Shown: positions 18,386-27,293 of the stretch, one piece after another
How the letters are laid out: the number at the start of each line of letters is the position of its first letter
Numbering within the stretch: the stretch's first letter is position 1
Assembly (NCBI GenBank): GCA_013791905.1
Contig: VMSX01000021.1
Span: forward strand, 124,001-188,000
Direction: 5' to 3'
From: Rhodocyclaceae bacterium
Lineage (GTDB): Bacteria > Pseudomonadota > Gammaproteobacteria > Burkholderiales > Rhodocyclaceae
DNA: 64,000 nucleotides
Made by a program: the position numbers and the translations under genes
The notes under the pieces: generated by a model
Told to the model about the DNA's origin: nothing
Database searches by the model: none
What the model saw: the letters and a program-made list of their open reading frames with translations, nothing else

Positions 18386-20722
18386 ATGACTTCCAATGAA
18401 ATCAAGCAGTTCCTGATTGAGAAAGTGCGGCTGTTCGATGGCTACAGCCCGGAAAAGATTGACGGTATTCTGGCCGACAGCGAGGTGCGCACCTTCGAGG
18501 GCAAGGAAGCCATCATTTCTTGTGGCGAACCCGGACTGTTCCTCGGGGTGATGCTGTCTGGCCATGCCGATGTCTCGGTGGCCGGGCCGACCGGCGAGCG
18601 TGCCGTCATCGATGTCCTCGATGATGGCGCCGTCTTCGGTGAAATGGCGCTGCTGACCGGCGACCCGACGGTTACCGACATCATTGCCGGCAATCGCTGT
18701 TTTGTGCTGACGATTCCGCAGTCGATATTCAATCGAGATATCGTGACCCACCCGAAGGCGGTGATGTTTCTCTCGCGCCTGCTGGCCGAGCGCGTCAAGG
18801 CCAATGCCGCCAACCCGCTCAATCCGGGTGGCAGCATGGGCTATTCCCGCTCAGTGGCGAACGCAGCCGACCCGTACGCGCTCAGCCTCAAGTCGGAAAC
18901 GCCGGGGCGGGTTCTGGCGCTCAACGTCGGGCGCGCGCAGATCCGCTTTGGCATCTACGACACCGAGGATGAGAGCCGGGGCGTGCACGGCATTTTCCAG
19001 GACCTCGACGGCGACACGGTTGGCATACAGCTGAGCGCCGGAGGCAAGGTGATCGAACGCCGCCGGCCGCATTTCGAACTGGCCGAACTGTTCACGGTGA
19101 TTTTCGATGAAATCGGCAGCCTCGGTGGGCGCTTTGCCTTCATGCCGCAGGAAGTGGTCGTGGTTGGTCACCGTGTCGTGCATGGCGGCAGCAAGTACTA
19201 CAGTTCGACGCTGATCACCCCGGAGGTGATGCAGGACATCGAAGACCTGGCGGTCTTCGCGCCGTTCCACAATCCGGTGAATCTGGAAGGCATCCGCCTG
19301 GCGATGAAGTTTCTTCCCGCCGTGCCGCACATTGCGGTGTTCGACACGGCCTTTCACCAGACGTTGCCGACCTACGCCTACATGTACGGTCTGCCCTACG
19401 ACTACTACAAGAAGGATGGCATCCGCCGCTACGGCTTCCACGGCACCTCGCACCGTTACGTCTCCCTGAAGTCCGCCGAGGTGACCAAGCGGCCGCTGTC
19501 GGAACTCGAAATCGTCTCCTGCCATCTGGGCATCGGTTCGTCGATGTGCGCCATCGACCATGGCCGCTCGGTGGATACGACGATGGGCCTGACGCCTTCC
19601 GAGGGGCTGATCATGGCGAATCGCGCCGGCAACCTCGACCCGGCGGTGGTGATCCATCTGATGGAACACTACAAGATGTCACCCGCGGAGATCTCACACC
19701 TGATCAACGCGGAAAGCGGCCTCAAGGGCATTTCCGGCATTTCCGGCGATATCCGCGAAATCGAGGAGGCCGCCAACGAGGGGCACCACCGGGCACTGCT
19801 GGCCCACCGCGCCTATTCCTACCAAATTCGCAAGACCATCGGCGCCTACGTCGCGGCGATGGGCGGTATCGACGTGCTCGCCTTCACCGGCCGCATCGGC
19901 GAGACCAGTGCCGCCGTCAGGAGCCTGGCCTGTCAGGGCCTCGAATTCATCGGCATCAAGCTCGACGAGGAAAGGAACCGCACTCTCGGGCCGGTGGCTT
20001 CGCATGCGGTGATCTCCAGCGACGAATCGCCGGTCAAGATCATCGTCATTACCAGCAACGACGAACGGCTGGTGGCCTGGGAGGCGCTGCGCGCCACCGA
20101 ACGCTGCCAGATCGTGCGCGGCGCCGCTGCCGAAGCCGCCGAGCCGATCCCCATCGAAATCTCCGCGCACCACGTGCATCTGGCGCAGGCGGATGTCGAC
20201 AAGCTGTTTGGGGCCGGCCACCAACTGACCCCGGCGCACGAACTGTCGCAGCCGGGCCAGTACGCCTGCGCCGAAAAAGTTCATCTGATCGGCCCCAAGG
20301 GCCGGATCGACAACGTGCGCGTGCTCGGGCCGACGCGCAAGGAAACCCAGGTCGAAATCGCCATGACCGAGCAGTTCAAGCTCGGCATCCAGCCGCCGAT
20401 CCGCGAATCCGGCGACCTCGCCAATACGCCGGGTCTGACGCTCGAAGGCAAACATGGCTCGACCACCATCACGCAGGGCGTGATCTGCGCTCAACGCCAC
20501 ATTCACATGTCGCCCGAGGACGCGATGCGCCGTGGCCTGCGCGACCGCTATGTGGTGCGCGTGCGCATCGAAGGCGACCGCGAGCTGATCTACGGCGACG
20601 TGGTGGTGCGGGTCAACCCGAATTTCCGCCTTGCCATGCACATCGATACCGACGAAGGCAATGCCGCCAGCATCCGCACCGGGATGATCGGCTACATCGA
20701 CGAAATCCAGATGCGGCGCTGA
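18386..20722 (+). CDS. Fusion of cyclic-nucleotide-binding, acetate/propionate kinase and PduL phosphotransacylase domains
   Basis: A 778-residue cytoplasmic protein with three parts. Residues 15-140 are a cyclic-nucleotide-binding fold (VFGEMALLTGDPTVTD, but the phosphate-binding Arg of the usual FGE-ALL-PR motif is Thr95). Residues 174-575 are an AckA-type kinase: Arg263 (GHRVVHGG), His295, Asp320, His352 (RYGFHGTSH), Arg413 and Glu506 are kept, but the phosphate loop reads NVGRAQIR, HLGNG is HLGIG and GGIGEN is GRIGET. Residues 587-775 are PduL-type phosphate acyltransferase with metal-ligand motifs EISAHHVHLA, CAQRHIHMS and MHIDTDE. Together they could convert acyl-CoA through acyl-phosphate to acid, or the reverse, under nucleotide control; the kinase may be altered or inactive. 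The ATG at 18386 gives the whole first domain. Confidence 0.92.
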   Translation: MTSNEIKQFLIEKVRLFDGYSPEKIDGILADSEVRTFEGKEAIISCGEPGLFLGVMLSGHADVSVAGPTGERAVIDVLDDGAVFGEMALLTGDPTVTDIIAGNRCFVLTIPQSIFNRDIVTHPKAVMFLSRLLAERVKANAANPLNPGGSMGYSRSVANAADPYALSLKSETPGRVLALNVGRAQIRFGIYDTEDESRGVHGIFQDLDGDTVGIQLSAGGKVIERRRPHFELAELFTVIFDEIGSLGGRFAFMPQEVVVVGHRVVHGGSKYYSSTLITPEVMQDIEDLAVFAPFHNPVNLEGIRLAMKFLPAVPHIAVFDTAFHQTLPTYAYMYGLPYDYYKKDGIRRYGFHGTSHRYVSLKSAEVTKRPLSELEIVSCHLGIGSSMCAIDHGRSVDTTMGLTPSEGLIMANRAGNLDPAVVIHLMEHYKMSPAEISHLINAESGLKGISGISGDIREIEEAANEGHHRALLAHRAYSYQIRKTIGAYVAAMGGIDVLAFTGRIGETSAAVRSLACQGLEFIGIKLDEERNRTLGPVASHAVISSDESPVKIIVITSNDERLVAWEALRATERCQIVRGAAAEAAEPIPIEISAHHVHLAQADVDKLFGAGHQLTPAHELSQPGQYACAEKVHLIGPKGRIDNVRVLGPTRKETQVEIAMTEQFKLGIQPPIRESGDLANTPGLTLEGKHGSTTITQGVICAQRHIHMSPEDAMRRGLRDRYVVRVRIEGDRELIYGDVVVRVNPNFRLAMHIDTDEGNAASIRTGMIGYIDEIQMRR

Positions 20723-20726
20723 CTTT

Positions 20727-20780
20727 GAAAGTCGGCGTGCCCATAGGGAATTCCCTTTTCGGGACTGGCGGTACGGCGTC
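20727..20780 (+). repeat. Dispersed 25-bp repeat, interrupted copy
   Basis: The repeat's left half (GAAAGTCGGCG, 20727-20737) and right half (CTGGCGGTACGGCGTC, 20765-20780) are separated by 27 bases that contain GGGAATTCCC. It starts five bases after the stop codon of the kinase fusion. Confidence 0.55.
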
Positions 20781-20848
20781 CCCCGCCTGGGGTATGGGGT
20801 AAAGCGCGGGGCGTCTGTGTCCGCAGGTGGCATGCCGCCACCCGGTCT

Positions 20849-20965
20849 TTTGAAATCCTCATCGGTCTGCGCTACACGGCCGCCCGCAAGCCGGGCGGCG
20901 GCATCCGCTTCATTTCCTTCCTCGCGCTGATTTCCATGCTGGGCCTGGCGCTTGGCGTAGCGGCG
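20849..20965 (+). pseudogene. lolC/lolE N-terminal fragment
   Basis: Translates as FEILIGLRYTAARKPGGG followed by IRFISFLALISMLGLALGVAA, which is the N-terminus of the lipoprotein-releasing permease LolC/LolE. Similarity stops abruptly after 39 codons; the frame then runs through unrelated sequence to a stop near 21053. No start codon is found in frame just upstream. The rest of 20781-21186 shows no gene. A working lolC must be elsewhere, as it is normally essential. Confidence 0.75.
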
Positions 20966-21186
20966 CCGATCGATCGGCATGGCGAATCTGGACAACGGTC
21001 GCCAATACTGGAGCGATGGGTCCAGGATCGCGCCAAGCCGCAAGCATACTCATAGCGACTGCACTAACTGCAGGCAATGCGCGCTACCGCACAGAGGGAA
21101 TTCCGGATTTAGGAAATGATGACGTCAATGGCTAATCATTCTTCGATGGCCGCAACTGACGTACCTCCTATAGATCGGAAAATATC

Positions 21187-21873
21187 ATGACTTATGCATT
21201 GACCAAGAAGCAAATGGCGTTGGCCGTATCGTGTGCACTGGCACTGGGCCTTGTTTCGGGCGCGGCAACGGCGCAAACCAATCCGACCAAGGAAGGATAT
21301 GTTGTTGATCAGCGTGGCGAGGTTGCCAAGAGTGGCACCGGTCTGTGCTGGCGCACCGGTTACTGGACACCGGCGCTGGCGATCGAAGAATGCGATCCCG
21401 ACCTGGTGAAAAAGCCGCAGCTCGCGGTTGCACCGGCACCGATGCCGATGGCTGCTGTAACGCCGACCCCGGCACCGAAGCCGGCAGCCCAACGCGTGCA
21501 ACTCAATGCCGATACGCTGTTTGACTTCAACAAAGCAGTTTTGCGTCCCGCCGGTCGCGAAGCGCTGGATGATTTCGTCAGCAAGAGCAAGGATATCAAT
21601 CTGGAAGTGATCACGGCGGTCGGACATGCCGACCGCTTTGGTTCGGACAGCTACAACCAGAAACTCTCGGAGCAGCGCGCAGCAGCGGTCAAGGCCTATC
21701 TGCTGAGCAAGGGCATCGAAGCGAATCGCATCCAAACCGAAGGCAAGGGTGAAACGCAGCCTGTTACGAAGGCCGGTGATTGCCGCGGCGCCAAGAGCGC
21801 CAAGGTAATCGCCTGTCTGCAACCCGATCGCCGTGTCGATATCGAAATAATCGGCACCCGGCCTGCCAAGTAA
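21187..21873 (+). CDS. OmpA-family peptidoglycan-associated protein
   Basis: A 228-residue outer-envelope protein with signal peptide (cleavage after GAATA/Q) and a C-terminal OmpA domain. The short N-terminal part (GLCWRTGYWTPALAIEECDPDLV) is the pattern of betaproteobacterial OmpA proteins that lack a full barrel. A proline/alanine hinge (near 95-105) leads to the OmpA-C domain: LFDFNKAVLRPAGREALDDF, GHADRFGSDSYNQKLSEQRA and RRVDIEI, with the Asp/Arg positions that hold meso-diaminopimelate. First gene of the small envelope gene array. Confidence 0.92.
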   Translation: MTYALTKKQMALAVSCALALGLVSGAATAQTNPTKEGYVVDQRGEVAKSGTGLCWRTGYWTPALAIEECDPDLVKKPQLAVAPAPMPMAAVTPTPAPKPAAQRVQLNADTLFDFNKAVLRPAGREALDDFVSKSKDINLEVITAVGHADRFGSDSYNQKLSEQRAAAVKAYLLSKGIEANRIQTEGKGETQPVTKAGDCRGAKSAKVIACLQPDRRVDIEIIGTRPAK

Positions 21874-21965
21874 GCGATTCGCCGGGCACTCGCGAGGGTG
21901 CCCGACAGGTCACGCTTGAATGGCAGGTAAGCCCGTTACACCATATTTTTGATAGAGGTAATCCC

Positions 21966-22184
21966 ATGAAAACGATACAAAGATTCGCACTTAATGCAGT
22001 TACCGCAGTAATGCTGGTTGGTCTGGTGGGTTGTGCCGGCATGACGCAGCAGGAAAAAAACACCGCCATCGGCGCTGGCGTCGGTGCTGTCGGCGGTGCC
22101 GTTCTGACCGGCGGTAGCGCGGTTGGCACCGTTGGCGGTGCTGCTGTTGGCGGCGTTATCGGTCACGAAGTCGGTAAAAAATAA
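21966..22184 (+). CDS. Glycine-zipper lipoprotein (OsmB-like)
   Basis: A 72-residue lipoprotein: signal peptide with lipobox LVGC, then a glycine-zipper segment (GAGVGAVGGAVLTGGSAVG, GGAAVGGVIGHEVG) expected to insert in a membrane. Similar to osmotically induced OsmB proteins. GAGGTAATCCC precedes the ATG. Short and self-contained, one of several small stress-type envelope genes here. Confidence 0.82.
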   Translation: MKTIQRFALNAVTAVMLVGLVGCAGMTQQEKNTAIGAGVGAVGGAVLTGGSAVGTVGGAAVGGVIGHEVGKK

Positions 22185-22259
22185 TTGAGATGCGATGCGC
22201 CTGGCCTACCTGGCAGGTGCGTGGTACTCGCTCGTAACCTTGATTCAGGAGATATAACG

Positions 22260-22457
22260 ATGAAACTCAATAATTCCGTCAGTGCAGCTTTGATCATGAG
22301 TGCGTTGCTTATTGCACTTTCCGGTTGCCAGAAGCAGGAAGGCCCGGCTGAGCGGGCCGGCAAGAGTGTCGACCAGGCAGTCGATAAGGCCGGACAGCAG
22401 ATCGAGAAGGCGGGTGAAAAAATCCAGGACGCAGCAAAGGGCGACGAGAAAAAGTGA
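22260..22457 (+). CDS. Small lysine-rich lipoprotein (copy 1 of 2)
   Basis: A 65-residue lipoprotein with lipobox LSGC followed by a charged amphipathic helix built of repeats (VDQAVDKAGQQIEKAGEKIQ). It is close to the product at 25527-25721, and even the upstream 50 bases match (GGCAGGTGCGT, CAGGAGATA-AACGATGAAACT), so one arose by duplication. No named family recognised. Possibly a coiled-coil spacer between outer membrane and cell wall; that is inference. Confidence 0.78.
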   Translation: MKLNNSVSAALIMSALLIALSGCQKQEGPAERAGKSVDQAVDKAGQQIEKAGEKIQDAAKGDEKK

Positions 22458-22476
22458 TGGTTGCACCGCGCGCCGA

Positions 22477-22502
22477 CAAAAAGTCGGCGCTGGCAAGGCG
22501 GC
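22477..22502 (+). repeat. Dispersed 25-bp repeat, copy in a hairpin
   Basis: AAAAAGTCGGCGCTGGC copy. With the preceding bases it forms GCGCCGAC-AAAAA-GTCGGCGC, an 8-bp perfect stem just after the lipoprotein gene, so this copy may serve as a terminator. Confidence 0.65.
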
Positions 22503-22645
22503 GATTACCGATTCTTAGGTGAATGGTCGTCGCTGTAATTTTGGATCCGGGCAGGATGTAACGCCTGCACCGAATCAATCAACGACTTGCACATCCAGTC
22601 GCACCCTCAACCCCACTACACCACAAAACAAAAAAAGGAATCATC

Positions 22646-23260
22646 ATGAACAAACTCAACTTCAATGTCATCGCGCTGGCGCTTGGTTTCGCGTTCAGTG
22701 CGGGTGCAATGGCACAAGGCATGTCGAAAACTGACTACAAGGCCGGCAAGGACAAGATATCCGCCGAGTACAAGGTTGCCAAGGACAGTTGCGCCGCGTT
22801 GTCCGGCAACGCGAAGGATATCTGCGTGGTCGATGCCAAGGGCAAGGACAAGGTCGCCCGGGCAGAACTTGAAGCTGGCTACAAACCGTCTCAGAAAGCC
22901 CAATACGAGGTTCGCGTCGCCAGGGCGGAAGCCGACTATGCGGTGGCCAAGGAGAAATGCGACGACCTGTCCGGCAATGTCAAAGATGTCTGCGTGAAGG
23001 AAGCGCAGGCCGTGCAGATTGCTGCCAAAGCTGATGCCAAGGCGCAGTTGAAGACTATCGATGCAAATGTTAAGGCCAACGAGAAGTCTGCCGCTGCGCG
23101 CAGCACAGCTAATGAAAAATCCACTGACGCTCGCAAAGAAGCCACCGAGGACAAGGTCGACGCCGGATACGCAGTGGCGAAGGAAAAGTGCGACACCTAC
23201 GCGGGTGCCGCCAAGGATCACTGCTTGAACCAGGCGAAGGTGAATTTCGGCAAGCAGTAA
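22646..23260 (+). CDS. Periplasmic protein with cysteine-bearing helical repeats
   Basis: A 204-residue exported protein (signal peptide ending GAMAQ). The mature part has three related units of the form Y-VAK-(D/E)-x-C-(D/A)-x-L/Y-(S/A)G-(N/A)-(A/V)KD-x-C, around residues 45-70, 92-118 and 175-195, joined by long Lys/Ala-rich helices. The six cysteines are in pairs about 13-16 residues apart and could form disulfides in the periplasm. Members occur in betaproteobacteria as hypothetical proteins; no function is known to me. Confidence 0.8.
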   Translation: MNKLNFNVIALALGFAFSAGAMAQGMSKTDYKAGKDKISAEYKVAKDSCAALSGNAKDICVVDAKGKDKVARAELEAGYKPSQKAQYEVRVARAEADYAVAKEKCDDLSGNVKDVCVKEAQAVQIAAKADAKAQLKTIDANVKANEKSAAARSTANEKSTDARKEATEDKVDAGYAVAKEKCDTYAGAAKDHCLNQAKVNFGKQ

Positions 23261-23341
23261 GGCGCCCAATCGACCTCGCGGTTGATAAACACTAAACAGA
23301 GACCAACAGGCGATGCGTCTCGCTTGCGACACACCAGCAAC

Positions 23342-23365
23342 AAAAGTCGGCGCTGGTGGGACGGC
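23342..23365 (+). repeat. Dispersed 25-bp repeat copy
   Basis: AAAAGTCGGCGCTGGTGGGA followed by CGGC; upstream of the CsbD gene, intergenic. Confidence 0.7.
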
Positions 23366-23423
23366 AAATAATGGTGCTCAAAAGCAATTCCGCCTGTTGG
23401 GTTTCGCACAAAAGGAGTTTGAT

Positions 23424-24018
<595 letters not shown>

Positions 24019-24186
24019 TCCGCAGCTAGTTTGCCTTGTCCGCAGCGATGGCCATCTTGAGGGTAGCCATCGCCGCTGACCGGGTGACTTGAAGAAAATC
24101 AGCACGGCACGTCAGCCTTCGTCCCTCACAAATGGTCGGTGGCTAGGGGTTATGACCCCATAACTTTCTGTACGGAGGATGCTCAC

Positions 24187-24765
24187 ATGAAAACCCGCCT
24201 TGAATCGCTAGTTTTGAGTACGACGCTTGCCGGTGTGCTGGCAGTCTTGATTGTCGGCTGCAGCAAACCCCCGGAGCCGATAGCCGTGCCGCCGCCGAGC
24301 ATGACGGTGGGGACGGTGATTGACGACAGCGTGATTACCGCCAGTGTCAAGTCGGCGTTACTTGCCGACCCGGATGTAAAGAGTTTCGATTTAAAGGTCG
24401 AAACCCGCAAGGGAGAAGTTCTGTTGAGCGGCTTCGTCGACAACCAGATGCAAATCGACCACGCGATCATCGTCACCCGCGGGGTGTCGGGCGTCACCAA
24501 CATCGACAACAAGATGAGTCTGAAGGGTGCGGCGACGACAGTGGGCAACAAAATCGATGACGGGATTGTGACGACCCGGGTCAAGGCCGCGCTGCTTGCC
24601 GATGAGAATGTCAAGAGCCTCGACATCGCTGTCGTAACGCGTAAAGGCGAAGTCCAGCTCAGCGGTTTTGTCGACAATCAGAGCCAGATCGAGCGCGTCC
24701 TCGCAGTGGCCCGCGGCATCGAGGGTGTAAGCAGCGTCAGCAATGAAATGAGCCTTAAAAAATAG
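24187..24765 (+). CDS. Lipoprotein with two BON domains
   Basis: A 192-residue lipoprotein (lipobox LIVGC) with two tandem BON domains (about 45-110 and 120-190). Each has the pattern DD-x-I(T/V)T-x-VK(S/A)ALLAD-x-(D/N)VKS, then (E/V)TRKGEV-LSGFVDNQ-Q, and ends with SGV(T/S)N-I/S-N-(K/E)MSLK. The domains are about 60% alike, indicating internal duplication. BON domains bind phospholipid or peptidoglycan near the outer membrane (as in OsmY/DolP) and are osmotically regulated. GGAGG precedes the ATG. Confidence 0.92.
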   Translation: MKTRLESLVLSTTLAGVLAVLIVGCSKPPEPIAVPPPSMTVGTVIDDSVITASVKSALLADPDVKSFDLKVETRKGEVLLSGFVDNQMQIDHAIIVTRGVSGVTNIDNKMSLKGAATTVGNKIDDGIVTTRVKAALLADENVKSLDIAVVTRKGEVQLSGFVDNQSQIERVLAVARGIEGVSSVSNEMSLKK

Positions 24766-24845
24766 GGTGGAACTAGCGGCCTGCTGAGGCGCGGCCACTT
24801 TCACCCCTAAGCCCATGCACCATTTTTCGTTTCAGGAGACACATC

Positions 24846-25328
24846 ATGATCACCATGAATAAATATGGATCAGTACTTGGTTTGGCTGTTGTGCTCGCGC
24901 TCGGCGGCTGCGGAACCATGAATCCCCCCGCCGGGTCATCGAGTGTCTATCCGCAATCCACCTCTTCGGGCGGCATTCGCTCGGGATATGGCGTGGTGCA
25001 GTCCATCGAACTTGTCAGGCAGGAAAGTACCGGCATCGGTGGCAGTGGCATCGGCATCGGCACGGTCGCGGGTGCGGTGGTGGGCGGCGTTGTCGGCAGC
25101 CAGATAGGCAAGGGCAGTGGCAATACCGCGGCGACCGTTCTCGGCGTTGCCGGCGGCGCCTATGCCGGACACGAACTGGAAAAACGCAGCCAGCAGCAAG
25201 CCGATGCCTACAAATTCACGATTCGCATGAGCGATGGTTCCTATCAAACCTTGATGCAAAACACCAACCCAGATATTCGGGTGGGTGATCGCGTGCAGAT
25301 CGACAACGGCGTTGCGCGGCGGTATTGA
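24846..25328 (+). CDS. Glycine-zipper 2TM lipoprotein (SlyB/PcpY-like)
   Basis: A 160-residue outer-membrane lipoprotein (lipobox ALGGC) with the segment GVVQSIELV typical of SlyB/PcpY proteins, a glycine-zipper pair (GTVAGAVVGGVVGSQIGKG, TVLGVAGGAYAGHELEK) and a C-terminal small beta domain (YKFTIRMSDGSYQTLMQ, VGDRVQIDNG). SlyB proteins form barrier nanodomains under envelope stress. AGGAG lies 7 bases before the ATG. Confidence 0.9.
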   Translation: MITMNKYGSVLGLAVVLALGGCGTMNPPAGSSSVYPQSTSSGGIRSGYGVVQSIELVRQESTGIGGSGIGIGTVAGAVVGGVVGSQIGKGSGNTAATVLGVAGGAYAGHELEKRSQQQADAYKFTIRMSDGSYQTLMQNTNPDIRVGDRVQIDNGVARRY

Positions 25329-25526
25329 TTCCATACCGCAGCGATCAAGCGGTGCCGTCTGTGACTGAAACCACCAGTGCAGCCTGCTCTGAGCGCGTTG
25401 CCGACGTGACGGCTGCTGCTGTTGCGGCGGCGCAAAACCGCTGTACACGCACCCCGTATTGCCCGCCTGAGTGTACCCGGCAGGTGCGTCGCGGTCGCTG
25501 ATTTTCCTTATCCAGGAGATAAAACG

Positions 25527-25721
25527 ATGAAACTACGTGAAATCCTCAGCGCAGCCTTGGTCATGAGTGCATTGCTGGTTGCATTACCCGGCTGCCAGAA
25601 GCAGGAAGGCCCGGTGGAGAAGGCCGGCAAGCAGGTCGATCAAGCGGTGGAGAAGGCCGGACAGCAGATTGAAAAAGCCGGTGAAAATATCCAGGATGCG
25701 GCAAAGGGCGACAAAAAGTAG
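25527..25721 (+). CDS. Small lysine-rich lipoprotein (copy 2 of 2)
   Basis: A 64-residue lipoprotein with lipobox LPGC and the same helical repeats as the product at 22260-22457 (about 80% identical; VDQAVEKAGQQIEKAGENIQ). The preceding 45 bases also match. AGGAG lies upstream. A terminator follows at 25795. Confidence 0.78.
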   Translation: MKLREILSAALVMSALLVALPGCQKQEGPVEKAGKQVDQAVEKAGQQIEKAGENIQDAAKGDKK

Positions 25722-25794
25722 TCTTTGCACCAGCTTCGTGCAGTGACAGGCGGGGCAGCTTTATAGTGCTCCCGTCTCTTTGTTGTACCCCTAG

Positions 25795-25830
25795 AGCACG
25801 TTCCGCGATACCGGGAACGTGCTTGTTCTT
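25795..25830 (+). terminator. Intrinsic terminator
   Basis: AGCACGTTCC and GGAACGTGCT form a 10-bp stem, followed by TGTTCTT. It closes the rightward small-gene array before the leftward DUF1328 group. Confidence 0.7.
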
Positions 25831-25899
25831 GCGCGCCTTCGTGTAACTGACCGGCGCCAGTCACCGACCTTGCCGAAGCCGGTGAAGCCTTGCCCCTGA

Positions 25900-26061
25900 T
25901 TAGCGACGCCTCAGCCCCATGATGAGGGAGACGACAAACAGGACAAGAAAAATGAAGAACAGGACCTTGGCGATCTCGACGGCGCCGGCCGCGATGCCGG
26001 TAAAACCGAACAGCGCGGCGACCAGGGCGATGACAAAAAACACAACAGCATAATGTAGCAT
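25900..26061 (-). CDS. DUF1328 (YtjA-like) small membrane protein
   Basis: A 53-residue protein: [20 protein letters not shown], then [20 protein letters not shown] and the ending [13 protein letters not shown], the exact DUF1328 pattern with two membrane helices. AAAGGA lies 6 bases before the ATG at 26061; an in-frame ATG at 26067 overlaps that site. The family is widespread in proteobacteria near general-stress genes; function unknown. Confidence 0.9.
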   Translation of the reverse strand: MLHYAVVFFVIALVAALFGFTGIAAGAVEIAKVLFFIFLVLFVVSLIMGLRRR

Positions 26062-26115
26062 TTCCATTCCTTTCATAGACGGTCAGTTAAGCAAAGGCTA
26101 AATAGTGGCAACACG

Positions 26116-26274
26116 CTATATTTTGCCCAGCAGCCACAGAATGAGCAGGACCATCAGTACCAGTCCAAGGCCACCGCTGGGCGCATAACCCCATTCCCGG
26201 CTGTGGGGCCAGGTTGGGATGGCGCCAATCAACAGCAGAATCAGCACGATCAACAGAATTGTTCCTAAGGTCAT
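26116..26274 (-). CDS. DUF3309 small membrane protein
   Basis: A 52-residue protein: [52 protein letters not shown]. This is the DUF3309 pattern with two helices around a WPHS-x-WGY-PSGG loop. Its ATG overlaps the stop of the ice-binding-type gene (ATGA), so it is translationally coupled to it. GGAGAA precedes the start. Function unknown. Confidence 0.88.
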   Translation of the reverse strand: MTLGTILLIVLILLLIGAIPTWPHSREWGYAPSGGLGLVLMVLLILWLLGKI

Positions 26275-27152
26275 TTCATTTCTCCTAACAGGCGGCGGCG
26301 ACTCATGCCAAGTCCCAGGAGTCCGAGTCCCAGCAACGCCAGCGTGGCCGGCTCGGGTACGGTGCCGTTACCGCCACCGTTGGTGCTTATCCCGTCACCG
26401 CTGAAGCCGACGCTGCCGTAGTCGCTTGGCCCGCCGGCGATGTTGTCAGCGATGCAATCGTTGGAGATGGTGTTGGTATCCATGGTCACCGCAGCATTCA
26501 GCGCGATGGCCCGGCCGCAGAGAATGCTTGCGGTGGTATTCAGGGTGATGCTTTGATCCGCAAGAATATTTCCTGCAAAAACCGTGCTGGTGCCCAGCGT
26601 CGCGGAGCTGCCGACCTGCCAATACACACCGTAATCCCCTCCGCTGAGAAGACCATTGATGACGTTGACAGTCGAGGCGCTTGCGGTGGTGAGCGCGCTC
26701 CCGATCTGAAACACCCAGAGTGCAGCGGGATTGTTTAGGGCGTCGAGAGTGAGCGCACCAGTCAACTGAGCCGTCGTATCAAAATGATAGACGCCCGGTA
26801 GGAGTGTGAGTCCGCCCAAATCCTGCCCCGTCAAATTGAAAGTGGATGTCAGGCCAAAAAGAGTGGTGTACGCCGTAAGGGCGTCAATCCGGGCCTGCTG
26901 CGCAACCCCGTCAGTTAGATGAACCATTCCTGTCTGGGTGACGGTCCCCGAGCCAGTGTACGAAGTGCCAGGATAGAGACCGAGATCTCCCCAGAGGGTG
27001 GTCGAGCCGGTGTTGGTCACCGTCGAGGCACCCAGCACCGCGAAGCTCTGCGCCGTACCCAGAGTTATTGGCGTCGCCCATGCCGGGGAGGCACTGCAAA
27101 GCACACCGATCACTGCCAATGACAATAGCGACAAGGTTTTTGGATTTTTCAT
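26271..27152 (-). CDS. Ice-binding-type (DUF3494) exported protein with PEP-CTERM anchor
   Basis: A 293-residue protein. Residues 1-26 form a signal peptide (ending AWA). Residues about 28-235 are the DUF3494 ice-binding-like beta helix: [83 protein letters not shown]. The C-terminus [20 protein letters not shown] followed by RRR is a PEP-CTERM sorting signal, so the protein should be processed by an exosortase encoded elsewhere. True ice binding is not shown; the fold is also used in surface adhesion. Confidence 0.9.
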   Translation of the reverse strand: MKNPKTLSLLSLAVIGVLCSASPAWATPITLGTAQSFAVLGASTVTNTGSTTLWGDLGLYPGTSYTGSGTVTQTGMVHLTDGVAQQARIDALTAYTTLFGLTSTFNLTGQDLGGLTLLPGVYHFDTTAQLTGALTLDALNNPAALWVFQIGSALTTASASTVNVINGLLSGGDYGVYWQVGSSATLGTSTVFAGNILADQSITLNTTASILCGRAIALNAAVTMDTNTISNDCIADNIAGGPSDYGSVGFSGDGISTNGGGNGTVPEPATLALLGLGLLGLGMSRRRLLGEMK

Positions 27153-27293
27153 CACATGCACTCCTGAATTATTATGCGATATGCAGCTTTGATGTTTCGT
27201 ACGCGCCAGCGTTGCTGAACTGCTACCTTGCAACGGCTTTCCAAGATCCTCCTGCAGTGGATCAAACAGTAACCATCACCCTCATGCTACTCA

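Noticed and set aside
19546-20802. Forward frame of 418 codons inside the kinase fusion
   Set aside because: Arg-rich off-frame shadow of the AckA-PduL frame, which has clear motifs.
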